A DNA stretch of 64,000 nt from Metaphire vulgaris (Eukaryota > Annelida > Clitellata > Crassiclitellata > Megascolecidae). The stretch spans positions 10,412,806 to 10,476,805 of the forward strand of contig CM030862.1 in assembly GCA_018105865.1 (NCBI GenBank), read 5' to 3'. The stretch's first letter is position 1; each line of letters starts with the position of its first letter. A program made the translations under genes and the position numbers. Positions 1-23,150 of this stretch are shown here, one piece after another. The notes below the pieces were generated by a model. That model had not been told where the DNA came from. It searched no databases and saw nothing but the letters and a program-made list of their open reading frames with translations.

Positions 1-670
1 TAGCATAGATTGAACCTGGCGTCGACAGTAGCTGTCCAGCTACTAGAGTCGTGGCTATATAGCTAGAAGTAGAAGCGACTTATAGGCAAGACTTTAAAAA
101 GGCCTCTTTGGTTTAGTCTAGCGGCGACCGGAGAAAGCGGCGCGACTACTGTAGTCTTTTTATAGTATTACATTTTAGTCTGGAGACTAAAGATGGAAGG
201 TTATAATGATGGAAAGATGGAACTCTTCTTCTGGGACGCGTAAATTCATTGCTGCAGTTAGGAGGGGTTAGACAGTCAACACCTCCGCCTGAATCCAGTT
301 AAAACAAGGAAAGCAAATCCCGTGCAACTTTATAACTGAGGATGGATAATTTGAACCTGGATCACCGCCGGAGAGGGTCATGCGTGTTTACGGGAAATGG
401 TCACGTGACGATTGTTCACGTTCCGAGCGCAAATCTGTAAAAACAGGCGAATTTCGGAAGGATTTGCACAGCGCGAAGAGAATAGGAAGCGATTTCAGTT
501 GAAATGTCTTATACGATAGAGAGAGAGAGACAATGAATCATTTTTGGATAATAATTAATTGTGCACGGAAAGGGATTAAAATAGAATGTTCAACAATTGG
601 GGATTTTAATAGGAAAAAAGAAAAAGACAGAACTAAAATGAAAAAAAACAGGTTATATATATAATATATG
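1..670. other. Unassigned sequence
   Basis: No open frame, repeat end or RNA motif that I can support. Confidence 0.4.
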
Positions 671-723
<53 letters not shown>

Positions 724-802
724 GACAGCCAGAGAGAAAGAAAGAAAGAAAGAGAGAAATAGAAAAATAGTGGGATATTAAAGAGAGAAATAGAAGGAGA
801 AG

Positions 803-1230
<428 letters not shown>

Positions 1231-1879
1231 TGCAGAGAATCCAGCGCAACCAAACACACGCGCACACACATATAAACACACACACAAGGCAGCAGTAGAA
1301 ACGTACACAAAGTCCAAGATTCTAAAATATTCTGGATATTACTCAACAACAACATCAACAACAACAACAAATAGTACAACTACTACTACGACGACGACAG
1401 TGGCGTATTTAGGGGGTATGCTCCTGATCCACAACGTACCCCTTTGGTATTTGGCCTTTGGTTCTTTCCTTCGGTTGCACCGCAAAATATTTTAAAATTT
1501 GTTTTATGGGATATTTGCTTCATAACATAATTTGTGCAATTAGTAGAAAATGTAGTAATGTGAAGGAAACTTAAGAAAGTATGCGTTCCATAATGAATAA
1601 ATGTTTCGTTACTGTGCGTCGTTACAAATTGCAAACAGCTTTTGTCTGTTAAACAATTATGGAGCAAAAAAATTGAGGTAATTAAGCGAAACTGCAGCAT
1701 TTTAATAAACTTAAACTGTATGTTATTGCAGAACATAGAATAGAAGTTATTTTTCGAACTTCTTAAATTTCAGCTTACCCCTTTAAGCCTTTCTAAATAC
1801 GCCCATGGACGACGACTACCTCCATCACAACTATTACTGCCACTATAGTACTACCTATACTCCTACACAACAACAACTA

Positions 1880-1904
1880 CAACAACCACCACCTACTACT
1901 ACTA

Positions 1905-1951
<47 letters not shown>

Positions 1952-2015
1952 GCTACTACTGCTGCTACTACTGCTACTGCTGCTACTGCTGCTACTACTA
2001 CTACTACTACTGCTG

Positions 2016-2046
<31 letters not shown>

Positions 2047-2310
2047 CACTGCTGCTGCTGCTGCTGCCACCACCACCACCACTGCCACTGCCACTGCCAC
2101 TGCCACCACCACTGCTGCACCACTGCTGCTGCACCACCACTGCACCACCACCACCACTGCTGCCACCACCACCACCACTGCTGCTGCTGCTGCCACCACC
2201 ACTGCTGCTGCACTGCCACCACTGCTGCCACCACTGCTGCTGCTGCTGCTGCTGCTGCTGCACTACCACCACTGCTGCTGCTGCTACTACCACCACTACC
2301 ACCACCATAC
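1880..2310. repeat. Mixed ACT / GCT / CAC trinucleotide block
   Basis: About 430 bp of ACT, TGC and CAC codon-length units in blocks. Open in several frames but pure repeat; a similar block is at 56718-57290. Confidence 0.9.
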
Positions 2311-2819
2311 TACTGCTGCCACTAATGTTGCAAGAACCACTGCAGGGTGTCTCCACTGCAAAACTGGCCATCTTACATTCAAAACCAGATAAAACTACTA
2401 GAAAGGTGGGGAAATACTACCTGCACACTGTGGCTACTTTGACTAAAAATATATTTACTAACTTTTAATAAAATAATAGTTTTAATGCCTGGGGTTTTTT
2501 TTCGTAAGAATGTCTAGATACAAATGCTTTAAACGGTTACATTAAACACAGCAAAGTTCTTACAAGCAGTATGGGAGCTAATAATAATAATGATTGTTAA
2601 GGCAAAGATGTTAAGACAGTCAACCAAACAGACATCTTGAGAACTGCTCGCATCATATTCCGGGACGTTTTCTTGCGCCCTTGTTCCGTTATGAATTGTT
2701 AAAAGTTTGAAAATGAAACAACGCCGAGGCGTCCGAAGGTTTTGACCCGCTCATCATAAACATGAACCGCTAGCAAACGGCGCGCTATAATTGGGTAGCT
2801 GCTCTAAAATATACATACT

Positions 2820-2904
2820 CTCTGTCTCTGTTTGTCTGTCTCTCTTACCCTCTCTCTGCGTCTCTGTGTTTATCTCTCTCTCTCTCTCTTTCTCTGTCTC
2901 TCTG

Positions 2905-2942
<38 letters not shown>

Positions 2943-3310
2943 CATACCTATCTCTCTGTCTGTGTCTGTGTCTCTGTCTGTCTCTTTGTTTTTCTCTGTC
3001 TCTTTCTGTGTCTGTCCTTGTCCTTGTCACTGTCTGTCTGTCTGTCTATCTCTGTCTCTCTCTCTTTGTATGTATATGTCTTCGTCTGTCTGTGTCTCTG
3101 TCTCTGTCTGTCTTTCTTTCTGTATCTTTGTCTCTGTGTCTCTTTCTGTGTCTCTGTCTTTGTCACTGTGTGTCTTTGTCACTGTCTCTGTCTTCGTCTG
3201 TCTGTGTTTTTGTCTGTCTGTCTCTGGCTATATCTTTCTGTCTGTCTGTCTGCCTTCTGTCTGCCTGTCTGTCTGTCTGTCTCTCTCTCTCTCCATCCCT
3301 CCCTCCCTCC
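2820..3310. repeat. (TC/TG)n pyrimidine-rich microsatellite
   Basis: Almost 500 bp of TCTC and TGTC on this strand. Long Leu/Ser/Val frames here are repeat translations. Confidence 0.9.
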
Positions 3311-3822
3311 TACCTGTCGTACGTTTTCAGCGGTTCTTTTCTCGTCATTACTCATTCAGTGGCGAGCAACTTCGCGCTCTTTTTAATAGGCGTTGTCTGC
3401 AATTATTTAGATTCATTTAGTCATAACCGCCGAGCCAAGGTCACTGCCGCCCTTAATCTGGGCTCTAGTCCAAAAACCCGGAGCAATATTTGGCGGAGAG
3501 TAAGACGGAGGTAGCCAGAGCCCAATCTACCCAGATGGAAAGCTCCATTAAGCCTTCGTCCTTCGCCGCAAATTCATCAGTCACTCACGGCGTCTGTATG
3601 CTTCTTAGTCTGTCTGTCTGTGTGTCTGTGTGTTTGTGTGTCTGTCGGTCGTGTTAGAAAAACAGCGTAGAGCGTCTACAGGGCGGTGGGCGATGGTTCG
3701 GAGCACTTAAACCTGTTCGGAACTTTTTCTGGACTGACCTCTCCCTCCCGCTCTTCGGTCCTGCTCCTTCTAAAAGATGCATGGTCAAATGAACTTGGTT
3801 CATTAGTAGTGATAGTAATAGC

Positions 3823-3997
3823 CAGGGCGCGATTTGTAGGGGGGAAGGGGAGATTCCCCTCACTGCCCAACTGCATCCCCCTACTGCTATATCCCCCACC
3901 ACTACATCCCCCCACTGCTACACTTCCCCAACAACTACATCCCCCAAGCTCGACATATCCCCCCCCTCCACTGCTCCAGGTCACAAATCGCACCCTG
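3823..3997. mobile_element. Family F hAT-like element (CAGGGCGCGATTTGT ends)
   Basis: Ends CAGGGCGCGATTTGTAGG / CACAAATCGCACCCTG; duplication 7 of 8 (GTAATAGC / GTAGTAGC). An AGT/AAT then ATT microsatellite follows to 4156. Confidence 0.85.
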
Positions 3998-4079
3998 GTA
4001 GTAGCAATAGTAGTAGTAATAGTAGTAATAATAGTAGTAATAATAGTAGTAATAATAGTAGTAGTAATAGTAGTGGTGG

Positions 4080-4157
<78 letters not shown>

Positions 4158-4744
4158 GTAAGTATATGTCTTTGAATATCTGCTAATGATTTTTGCTTGC
4201 TAAGGAATTGATCTGGGACAACAAAATGATTGTATTATTGTCTCTTTTAATTCCGTATTCAGCCTTACATTTCTTAGAAAATTGCTAACAATCGCAATAT
4301 CGTTTTGTCGGCATCTTCATCATTTGCTTCTATATTTTTAGGACCAGATTATTTTCAGAATTCGGGGCCGAAACGATATCATAAATTTTTTCATTCCTGA
4401 ACTGTTTGCCATCGAAACAAAACCTCCGACATGTCCATTCAATCCCTGAAACTTCATATCGGTCGTCCTCTTTGATAGCTTATCTACCTGCCCTGTGCAA
4501 AAACGGTCCATTGGACTTATCCGAGATTATTGGACGTATCCATCCCGGTTTCTTAGCTCGCTACTTATTTGACCATCCAAAGGTTTTAAAGGTCTAAAAG
4601 TCGTGTTTCTGATAGGATTTAATATGGCTTCGTCTTTTCATAATCATCTTTTTGCGATCCAAAGCCTTGAAAATAAAAATTTCTCTTTTATGAAATTATG
4701 CTATTCATACGATATCGTCCAATAGTCGTTATGTGCTTTGTTTG

Positions 4745-4903
4745 CCCTTCCACCCCCGGAAATTTCAAATTGCCTCCCGGAAATTTTGGCGTACTACATG
4801 GACTAACATCAGCCCCTCCCTGGCAGAATTCCCCCCGGAAATTTCAAATTCCCCCCGGCTTTGTCAGTTTCCCCCGGAGCCCAGGAGTCTAGATTAAACA
4901 CTG
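4745..4903. mobile_element. Family A element, one end missing
   Basis: Same interior and right end as the copy at 5296, opposite orientation; the left terminal repeat is absent. Confidence 0.75.
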
Positions 4904-5170
4904 GGCGCCCTCTCGCCCCCCTCGCGCCTTTTCTGAAGAATCACTCAGAAGCGCTAGTCTAGCATCTGCGCAGCCGACACGTATACAGTAATCCCGAGTC
5001 TATTGAAATCAAACAGGTTCTCTGTGACATGCGACGTTCACAGCAGACGGCGTACGTCGCTGGCATCATCGGCGCGAATTTGCGTGATTTTCCAGGAACG
5101 CGATGCTCCACAGAATAGACTGTTGTCAGCAGTGGCATCGTCTGCTTTTAGCGAGAATTCCGCAAAGGTT

Positions 5171-5250
5171 TTAACCCCTTAACTGGGGATCCCGGATATA
5201 TCCGTCCATTTTACATTGAGTTACAGTTAAATACACAGTTAAGGGGTTAA
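5171..5250. mobile_element. 80-bp piggyBac-like miniature element, TTAA ends
   Basis: TTAACCCCTTAACTGGGGAT at one end and CAGTTAAGGGGTTAA at the other: inverted ends inside a TTAA duplication. Six copies of nearly the same length occur in the window. Confidence 0.82.
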
Positions 5251-5295
5251 TGGTGCAACAGATGCGGCTCGTTCTATGTACAGAGGCGTAGCGTC

Positions 5296-5486
5296 CAGTG
5301 TTTAATCTAGACTCCTGGACTCCGGGAGGGGGGGCTGAAAAATCCGGGGGGAGGGAACTGACAAAGCCGGGAGGAATTCTGCTAGGGGCCGCTGTTAGTC
5401 CATGTAGTATTCCAAAATTTCCGGGGGCATTTGAAATTTCCGGGGGAGGGCAATTTCCCCCCGGAAACGGCCTAGATTAAACACTG
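5296..5486. mobile_element. Family A hAT-like element (CAGTGTTTAATCTAGAC ends)
   Basis: 191 bp with inverted ends CAGTGTTTAATCTAGAC / GCCTAGATTAAACACTG and G-rich interior. Perfect 8-bp duplication GTAGCGTC flanks it. Confidence 0.9.
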
Positions 5487-6039
5487 GTAGCGTCCCAATG
5501 GCTACTATGGCTCTAGCCATGGGCGCACACATGACGGGGGCGGCAAATTTTGGAAGCGACCTTTTTTGTGTTTGTAGGATTGTTGAGGAGTTTTGGCGAA
5601 GGCGAAGGGGGGCGGCAAAATGTAGAAGGGGCGGCAAATTCAGTGACGACGACCTTTTTTCTTGTTGGGTTGTGCCGAGGAGGTTTAGCGAAGGGGCGGC
5701 AAAATTTAGAAGGGCAGCAAAATCAGCGGCGACAACCTTTTTTTTGCTTGTCAGCTATAGTAAGCACTATATGGCATATTCAGCCACTATCTTTAGCATC
5801 CATTACTACATTGATATCAATCGCTATTGCAAACATGGGCCATCACCTTCTGCATTTAAAACGGCTCATTCATGACACTCAACTGTTTGAAATATGTCTT
5901 TAAATCGATGTTATCCACCGTCAATATTAGGCCTATTGCATTTTGAAGATGATCAATTTACCCACCAAAGTAATTAGAACCGGTTAAAAATAAAAAATGC
6001 GCTATACGAATTGCAGTTGTTTTGAGGTCCATTATCGGG

Positions 6040-6100
6040 TCGATGACTTCCGGTTTACAGACGTCGTTGACGACGTTTTAAAAATGGCGATCGAGTGAAG
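6040..6100 (+). promoter_or_regulatory. Probable TATA-less promoter of the PKA gene
   Basis: About 70-130 bp before the start codon lie an ETS/GABP-type ACTTCCGG (6046-6053), a dyad ACGTCGT-TG-ACGACGT (6061-6076) that contains CRE-like TGACG, and AAAATGGCG (6081-6089), which matches the YY1 site often found just inside 5' UTRs of housekeeping genes. Function is inferred from motifs only. Confidence 0.35.
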
Positions 6101-6167
6101 ACCCGTTTAGTGCTAAATGGATGGTTTTTCCGCAGTTCAGATCGAGTTCTTTCATCCTGTAGAGGTT

Positions 6168-15763
<9,596 letters not shown>

Positions 15764-16075
15764 CAACTCTGTCGGATAGTCATACTCCTTCGAAGGCAGT
15801 CTATATCCTAGATATCTGATTTTCTCCACTGAATGTACAGTCTTGTGCATTTTAATTGCAGAGTGCACCTAGGCAGTGACATTGTGTTGGTATCGGTCGG
15901 TGCAGGCTGAGTGGTCATGTTAAAAATGGAAATTTAACTTCTGTTTTAGGAAAGTAACCTTGAATTAGATGGTGTTTTAAGATGCAATTTTGCCTTGACT
16001 GTTAACGTGTGGGAAATTTTTTAAAAATCTGTACGATATAAATATTTAATATATTCAAATGTAGTTTGTTTCAGA

Positions 16076-16081
16076 AATAAA
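16076..16081 (+). terminator. Poly(A) signal AATAAA after the PKA gene
   Basis: First canonical AATAAA downstream of the stop codon at 15761-15763, giving a 3' UTR of about 330 bp. Earlier sequence is AT-rich without another perfect hexamer that I can see. Confidence 0.5.
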
Positions 16082-16561
16082 ATGTGATAACAGATGTTAC
16101 TCCAATGATTATACGTATTATTGCATTATTGAAATACTTATCACAATGGCAATACATGGCAAAATTCGTATGGGTTGTTTGTGTGTTTTTAACCCCAATG
16201 ACCGAGATTGACCCCCTCCCAGCGGGTAGAATTCTTTGCAGGTACCGATGCACACGGATGTAAAAATTTGGAACGAGGGCCGTCTGACCCCCTATTATTT
16301 TAAAAAGTCTGGCGCCTGCATGTACGTCAACAATTCACCGATTGGATGTAAAAAAGCAGCATATATCATGTCGTGTTATTTGCTCGTTATTCCTAGATAG
16401 TGGCACAACCAGGGTTCCAAAAAGGGGGGGAAGGCGCATCGACATTTCCGGTAAAAAGTCTTCGACGAGCAAATAAAAAAATCGTAACGGCGTTCTTTTC
16501 TTTGGATGTCTACGTTTTATGTAAATTCCGCGACCTGTCCCAGCCAGAGTGGGGGCCCCGG

Positions 16562-16732
16562 CAGGGATATTTCTAGGTTTGTGAATCTGGAGGAGGTGTC
16601 GACCTCAAATTTGGTGGGGGGTGTCCGGAGCTAATTAGTATGCATTTTGTTTGCATACCATTGTCACATTACCAAATTTGAGGGGTGTCGACCTAAAATT
16701 GGAGGGTGATAGGGGGTGTAAAAATATCCCTG
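16562..16732. mobile_element. Family H hAT-like element (CAGGGATATTT ends)
   Basis: Ends CAGGGATATTTCTAGG / GTAAAAATATCCCTG with internal GGTGTCGACCTC repeats. Confidence 0.8.
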
Positions 16733-16935
16733 GGCCCGGCCCCGTGGCTGCGTCAATGATTCGAAGAACAACCCTTTAGTTCCAAACATTTTGGTGTGTG
16801 TGTCAAATGTCGCAAAAAGCTTTGCAATGGGAATAGTCCGACCCAAATGCTTTGTCGCCAGTTCCAAAAAATTGCCATGTCATCAGTTTACTGACGACTG
16901 GGTCTTCTCGATTAGTTCGGTAGACGCATTGTGAC

Positions 16936-17126
16936 CAGTGTTTAATCTAGACCGTTTCCGGGGGGATTGCCCTTCCCCCCCGGAAATTTCAAATTCTCCT
17001 CCGGAAATTTTGGAATAGGCCTACTACATGGACTAACAGCGGCCCCTAGCAGAATTCTCCCGGCTTTGTCAGCCCCCCCGGCTTTTTCAGTTTCCCCCGG
17101 AGTCCAGGAGTCTAGATTAGACACTG
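16936..17126. mobile_element. Family A element
   Basis: 191 bp, perfect duplication ATTGTGAC, reverse orientation to the copy at 5296. Confidence 0.9.
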
Positions 17127-17485
17127 ATTGTGACGCCCCCCCCACCCCCATTCTTTCGCGGCTATCGGAACTGACACGTACTTTGTTAACACGTGTACTG
17201 TACTGACTACTCGTGTCGTGTATATTAATAATTAATACTTCAGCAGCTCCCATTAGAAAACTTCTTCAAACATGAAAACTCTTAAGTAAAGCTAAGCTTC
17301 TGTAGGCCTTCTAGAGATACGCGAGGTTCGATGGTCTATAGAAAATGCACTCAGGCTTATACTTAATATGTTGAATTAACTTTATTTCTCTTCTTTCTCC
17401 TGCTTTCTTTCTCCTGCTTTTTCGTCTTTCTGTCTTCTGCCTCTTCTTCCTCTTCTTTCTCTTCTTCTTCCTCTTCTCGTCGTTG

Positions 17486-17532
<47 letters not shown>

Positions 17533-17932
17533 TTTTTCTTCTCCTTTTTCTTCTTCTTTAATTTTCGGTGTCCTACGTTGGCAGCCATGGACCTCTCCCT
17601 TCCCCCCTCCTTTCCTGAATTAACCGGCAATTGCTTAACGATCGTGAATGAAAAAGCGCGATGCGGCATACCTGACGTTCACTCGACTCCCACTTGGGGT
17701 TCCTTCTGACCAGGTAATACCTGTTTCCACAAGGATATTCGAGTGGATCGCCTGACCTGTTTTCCAACCAAATTGATACACTTGCGATACGCAGTGACTC
17801 CACTCCGCTCCTGTGTGCAGTTAATTAACTATTTGACGCGATTTCAACTTTCTCAGTCGTCTATCATTTGGGAATTTGGAGAAAATGAGCTCTGTTAGTT
17901 AATAATTCGCGAGTTTCCTTTCCAGGGACGTA

Positions 17933-18092
17933 GCCAGGAATTTTATCGAGGGGTATAATGTGATTGGGGGGAGTGGTGGTATAAATCTTTATAAACTTTG
18001 AAAATTAAAAAAAACACATTAAAAATTTTAAGGTAGTCTGATTTTTTTTGGGGGGGGATATATACCGATATATTCCCCATCGCTACCCCCTG
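17933..18092. mobile_element. Family D element (CAGGGGCGTAGCCAGG ends)
   Basis: Ends CAGGGACGTAGCCAGG / ATCGCTACCCCCTG; duplication 7 of 8 (TTCCTTTC / TTCCTATC). Confidence 0.85.
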
Positions 18093-18965
18093 TTCCTATC
18101 CTATGGTCACATTATACATAATTTTTATGTTTGCTGGTCGTTTGAAATTGAGTATAAATGTAACACCAAAAATTCCGATTTTATAAAAGTCAAGTCAATT
18201 TATTATTTAGTGGTTAATAATTGTTGCCTTAATTTTAACTCTATAGGCCTAATAGTTAAAATGGTGACAGGGCAGCGTATGTTTAATTGGAAAATCGGAC
18301 GAAAACAATCAACTCTTAATTAAACCGAATTAGTTCCAATGGTCAGTAATCATTTAATGACCTCTTGTCATTAAGTCGTTAAGATTTTCAGAAACACCGT
18401 CGAATCATCTTTGCTCTCAGCACTCAGATACACAAAATCTACAATTTTTGTTGACCCACCGAGAAAAAATTCGAGCATTTTTCGCAGATAGGTCATTAAT
18501 TAATGAAAATACAGAACGACCATCAGTCAGACAGCACGCTAGACATTCTAAGATATGACCACAGGATGAAACCACCCTTAAAGAGTCGACGAGGGCGGGG
18601 GCTGGAGGGGGGGGGGGTGAGGGGGTAAGAGAACTTATAAGAAAAAGGCTAATTTATAACTGCGCAGCTAATGACTGAACGCGTAGACAAGATGGCAATC
18701 TCGCTTTATCTCGTCTCATTCGTCTTTTCCGACCCGTTCTTGGACGTCGTCAGCACGACACGATCGAGAGAATTGAGGCCATGATCTTGTTGTGCTCAGC
18801 TAGAAATTAAACCGCTGTCCAGTTGGTCATACGTCAAGGAATAATAATTTTAATCTGGTCGGAGAAGGACATTGACTGGCGTGAAATGCTCGATATTAAA
18901 TAAAAACGAAACGACGACAAATATACAAAATGCACGAACTGGCCGGTCGGATGTTTCCTAGGGGG

Positions 18966-19156
18966 CAGTGGCGGCTCTAGGATTTGGCAAGTGGGGGGGG
19001 GCGTTGGGGTGGCAACTTCTAATCATGGGGGCCAACCATTTGTTGTTTAATGTATGTAGCATTAAGTATATGGTCCCAACTGGGGGGCCACTGGGGGGGG
19101 GGCAGACACTCAATAGGGGGCACGGGCCCCCTGCCCCCCCGGTGGATCCGCCACTG
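18966..19156. mobile_element. Family E element
   Basis: Same ends; duplication partly decayed (CTAGGGGG / CTGAGGGG). Confidence 0.85.
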
Positions 19157-19292
19157 CTGAGGGGGGAGAGGGGGTTGTGCCTAAGCCGTTTATACCTTGA
19201 CAGAATTTAAGTCAATGGCAGAGAGCAAATTGCAGTAATTTAACTGCAACCGAAAGACTGGGTTTCATGTGCATAGAAACATATACGAAGAC

Positions 19293-19496
19293 CAGTGTTT
19301 AAATCTAGACTCATGGTCTCCGGGGAGAAACTGACACAGCCGGGAGGGGAGGGGAACTGACAAAGCCGGGGAGGGAGGAAGTCAGCTAGGGGTCTGCTGT
19401 TAGTTGATGTAGTATGTCAAAACTTCCGGGGGGAATTTGAAATTTCCGGGGAGGGAAGGGCAATTTTTTCTCCAGAAACGGCCTATAAAAACACTG
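19293..19496. mobile_element. Family A element
   Basis: Perfect duplication ACGAAGAC; right end slightly decayed. Confidence 0.88.
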
Positions 19497-19514
19497 ACGA
19501 AGACTTATAGATGA

Positions 19515-19517
<3 letters not shown>

Positions 19518-19582
<65 letters not shown>

Positions 19583-20140
19583 GCACGCAGGATTATTATT
19601 TTCATCCATTAATAATCCAATTAATCCTATTTGACCTTCCCCCTTCCGTCGTAAAATCCCACTCAGACTCCACAATGGCTGAACATATCAACCCAATCCA
19701 TCCATCCATCCATCCATCCATCCATCCATCCATCCATCCATCCATCCATCCATCCATCCATCCATCCATCCATCCATTCATACATCCATCCATACATACA
19801 TACATCCATTCATGCATGCATACATCCATTCATACATACATCCATTCATGCATACACCCATCCGTCCGTCCATTCATCTATCCATTCATACCTGCGTCCA
19901 TTCATACATACATACATACATACATACATACATACATACATACATACATACATACATACAGCTGTGGAGCTAATGACTGAGTGTATCTTCATACATATAT
20001 ATAAACATACATACATACATAAATACATACATAAATACATAAATAAATAAATAAATACATACATACATACATATGCATACATAAATACATACCCCTCTGT
20101 ACATACATGCATACATAAATACATACATACATCTATTCGT
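19518..20140. repeat. (AT)n, (CATC)n, (TACA)n cluster
   Basis: (AT)n at 19518-19578, (ATCC)n at 19697-19790, TACA/ATCC mixtures to 20130. Confidence 0.9.
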
Positions 20141-20769
20141 CCTAAATCTTTCCCAATTCATTCCCATATAATTTCTTTTCCGTGTCATTTGGACGCATGC
20201 GTGTCTTTTAATAATCGTCGCTCGATGATTCGGAAATCCAGCAACAGAGGTCGCGACATCCGCTTCGTATATATATACATGCTTTATGGATGCTCTAACG
20301 GAAGACTGCCTTCTATTTCTGTAGCGCCACGACGATGTTTCTTTTAAGAGAAACTGTGGCGTCTGCTCTAAATAATTGACTAAAAGAACGGGCGCAATAT
20401 TTTGAAAATGGGGTTGAAATGTTGCTTACCGATGATGTCCTCCGAAGCTGAATTTATTAATATCTTTGTTAGCGTCGTGGATGTATTGAAAAAGAATGAT
20501 CAGTAATTTGAGAAGAAATGCGCACAGTCCGTATTTTACGTTGCTCCATCAATAATATTCTGTTACTAATTATTAAAATAGTAATGGCTATTAGTGTAAA
20601 TGATTTTAAAAATAGACATCCGTTTAACAAAACTTTGTGTTTTCATAATTATTGATTGATGCTTCTAGTCCATCTCCAACTTTCGGAGCCACAGAGAAAA
20701 AGTGATTTTACATTTGAGTTGAAAATTCTTACTCTAGTTCTCATGAGGTTCACCTGTTTAGTTTTCCAC

Positions 20770-20843
20770 AGATTATGCTATCCATCCACCAATCCATGTA
20801 TCCATCCATCCGTTGGCCTACCATCTATCCATCCATCCATACC

Positions 20844-20905
<62 letters not shown>

Positions 20906-20906
20906 C

Positions 20907-20941
<35 letters not shown>

Positions 20942-20953
20942 TTTAATAATAAT

Positions 20954-21015
<62 letters not shown>

Positions 21016-21454
21016 AAATAATAATAATAATAATAATAATAATGTGATTTTACAGGAGGCTAAGTAAGCCTGCGTGAAAACAAGCCTGTACATACATACA
21101 TACATTCATATACATACATTCATACATACATACATACATACATGCATCAATTTGAGGTCGCCAGGTGCTCCGGTTCCTTCCTCAGATTATCGAGCGGATG
21201 CAGTGGAAAGAAGGATTGACGGACAGAAGTGTACTTTCGTTGCACGCTTTTGTTTTCGAAGCACACGTTCGAAAGACTACGGTAACTCCGTCTGCTCGTT
21301 CCTCGTTCCAAGGCCGCTGACAGGAGGCGGAGGAGAAACGTCTCAGATCGGGGTACGTGTTGGGTTCGATTCGATATCGGTAATAACTTGTAACTTATAA
21401 TTTGTAATGTGTCCACGCAGTCACTGTATTAAGTTGCCACATAAATCTCTACGT

Positions 21455-21537
<83 letters not shown>

Positions 21538-21540
21538 TTG
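20770..21540. repeat. (ATCC)n, (AAT)n and (TACA)n cluster
   Basis: AAT arrays at 20846-20940, 20955-21045 and 21459-21537; TACATACA near 21091-21145. Confidence 0.9.
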
Positions 21541-21659
21541 ATAAGACGGGACATGGAAGACTGTAGCGTCGTTACACGTCAATAGCCCGTCTTTATATCG
21601 GCAAAATACCGGCGGCGTCTCAATTATTCCGCGAAAGGAGATGGTCTAACCATGCAGCC

Positions 21660-21849
21660 CAGTGTTTTATCCATACTCCAGCCCTTTGAGGGGGAATTGA
21701 GGCGTTCGGGGGGGGATCGACTTGGTTGGAGTGGAAAAGGCACAGTTCAATGCAAAATTTGTGTAAGTGCTGGGATTTTTTTGGGGGATGTTGAGGTTTT
21801 TTTTGGGGGGGGGGGGAATCTCCTCCTAACAGGCCTGTATAAAACACTG
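21660..21849. mobile_element. Family C element
   Basis: 190 bp, perfect duplication ATGCAGCC. Confidence 0.9.
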
Positions 21850-21944
21850 ATGCAGCCTCATGCCAGCCGCGTTTAATGGAGGTATCTAGCCGTATGTTAG
21901 CGATAAGGATGCCTTTTCTTGTTCCAGAACGATTTAGATACAAC

Positions 21945-22099
21945 CAGGGCGTGATTTGTGACCTGGAGCAGTGGGGGGGGCATGTCGAGCTTGGAGGGAT
22001 GTAGTTGTTGGGGAAATGTAGCAGTGGGGATGTAGCAGTAGGGGATGCAGTTGGGCAGTGGGGTGGGGTGGGGAAGATTCCCCTACAAATCGCACCCTG
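21945..22099. mobile_element. Family F element
   Basis: Duplication 7 of 8 (GATACAAC / GATACGAC). Confidence 0.85.
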
Positions 22100-22192
22100 G
22101 ATACGACAGCGATGAGATAAACGCTCTGCACGAAACCGAAAAGCGCCGACCAAATTGCACACGTTATGCGAACGGAATTCAGCAGGGGCGTA

Positions 22193-22324
22193 GCCAGGAA
22201 TTTGATTTAGGGGTTTACAATGTAATTGGGGGCGGCTATATTATGGATATAAATCTTTAAAAACTTTGAGAATCTTATAATGCACATAAAAATTTCAAGG
22301 TAGATTGGAAGGCAGTGACCTAAC

Positions 22325-22382
<58 letters not shown>

Positions 22383-22523
22383 CGATTGTAATACAAGAGA
22401 TGAAGGATTGAACTTAGTATGTATGCTGTTTGGCGTTGTATAGGCCTGCTGTAGATTGTGTTAGTTTTATGTTGGCGCCCAATGGGGTTTTTAACCTCCA
22501 AACCCCCCTCGGCTACGCCACTG
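22193..22523. mobile_element. Family D element, enlarged
   Basis: Left end CAGGGGCGTAGCCAGG, right end GGCTACGCCACTG; an (AT)n tract at 22327-22380 and unrelated sequence expand the interior. Confidence 0.65.
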
Positions 22524-22765
22524 GACTACTCTAAAGAGAACAAAGAGAGAAGTTTCAAAAGGAGGAGAAAGCCGAAAGTGAAGTATCTGTCAGGTGGAGA
22601 GGAATTCTACAAAGCAAGGATGCTTCAGGTGGCAATGAAATTTTAAACAGCTGGCTCCTGTTACGTTCTGATATTTAATATTTACCGTGTCGCTTTTTTT
22701 ACCTGAACAAGAGAAGAAGACCGTTTGAACGCATCGTATTACCCCGTCACTTTTGTCTCGGCGCC

Positions 22766-22767
<2 letters not shown>

Positions 22768-22817
<50 letters not shown>

Positions 22818-23150
22818 ATCTCTGTCTCTTCTTTCTTTCTGTCTGTCTTGTCTGTCTGTCTGTCTGTCTCTTTCTCTCTCTTCATCTCTCTCTTATTTCT
22901 TTCTTGCTCTCTCTCCCTCCCCTCTCTCTCTCCCTCCCCTCTCTCTCCCTTACCACCCCTCTCTCTCTCTTCATCTCTCTCTCTTCTTTCTCTGTCTCTT
23001 CCTCTCTCTCTCCTCTTTCTTGTTTTCTCTTTATCTTCCTTTCTCTCTCTTCCTCTCTCTCTCTTCCTCTCTCCCTCTTTCTTCCTCTCTCTGTCGTCCT
23101 CTCTGTCTGTCTTTTTGTCTGTCTGTGTCTCTCTTTTTTCTCTCTTCCCT
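22768..23150. repeat. (TC)n pyrimidine tract
   Basis: TCTC, TCTT and CCTC units over about 380 bp. Confidence 0.9.

Noticed and set aside
1805..2392. Long Thr/Ala reading frame
   Set aside because: Pure ACT/GCT/CAC repeat, open in several frames on both strands, with no flanking splice or coding signals.
2791..3514. Leu/Ser/Val-rich frames on the + strand
   Set aside because: Translation of a TC/TG microsatellite; the same occurs at 22725-23232, 37252-37860 and 39119-39751.
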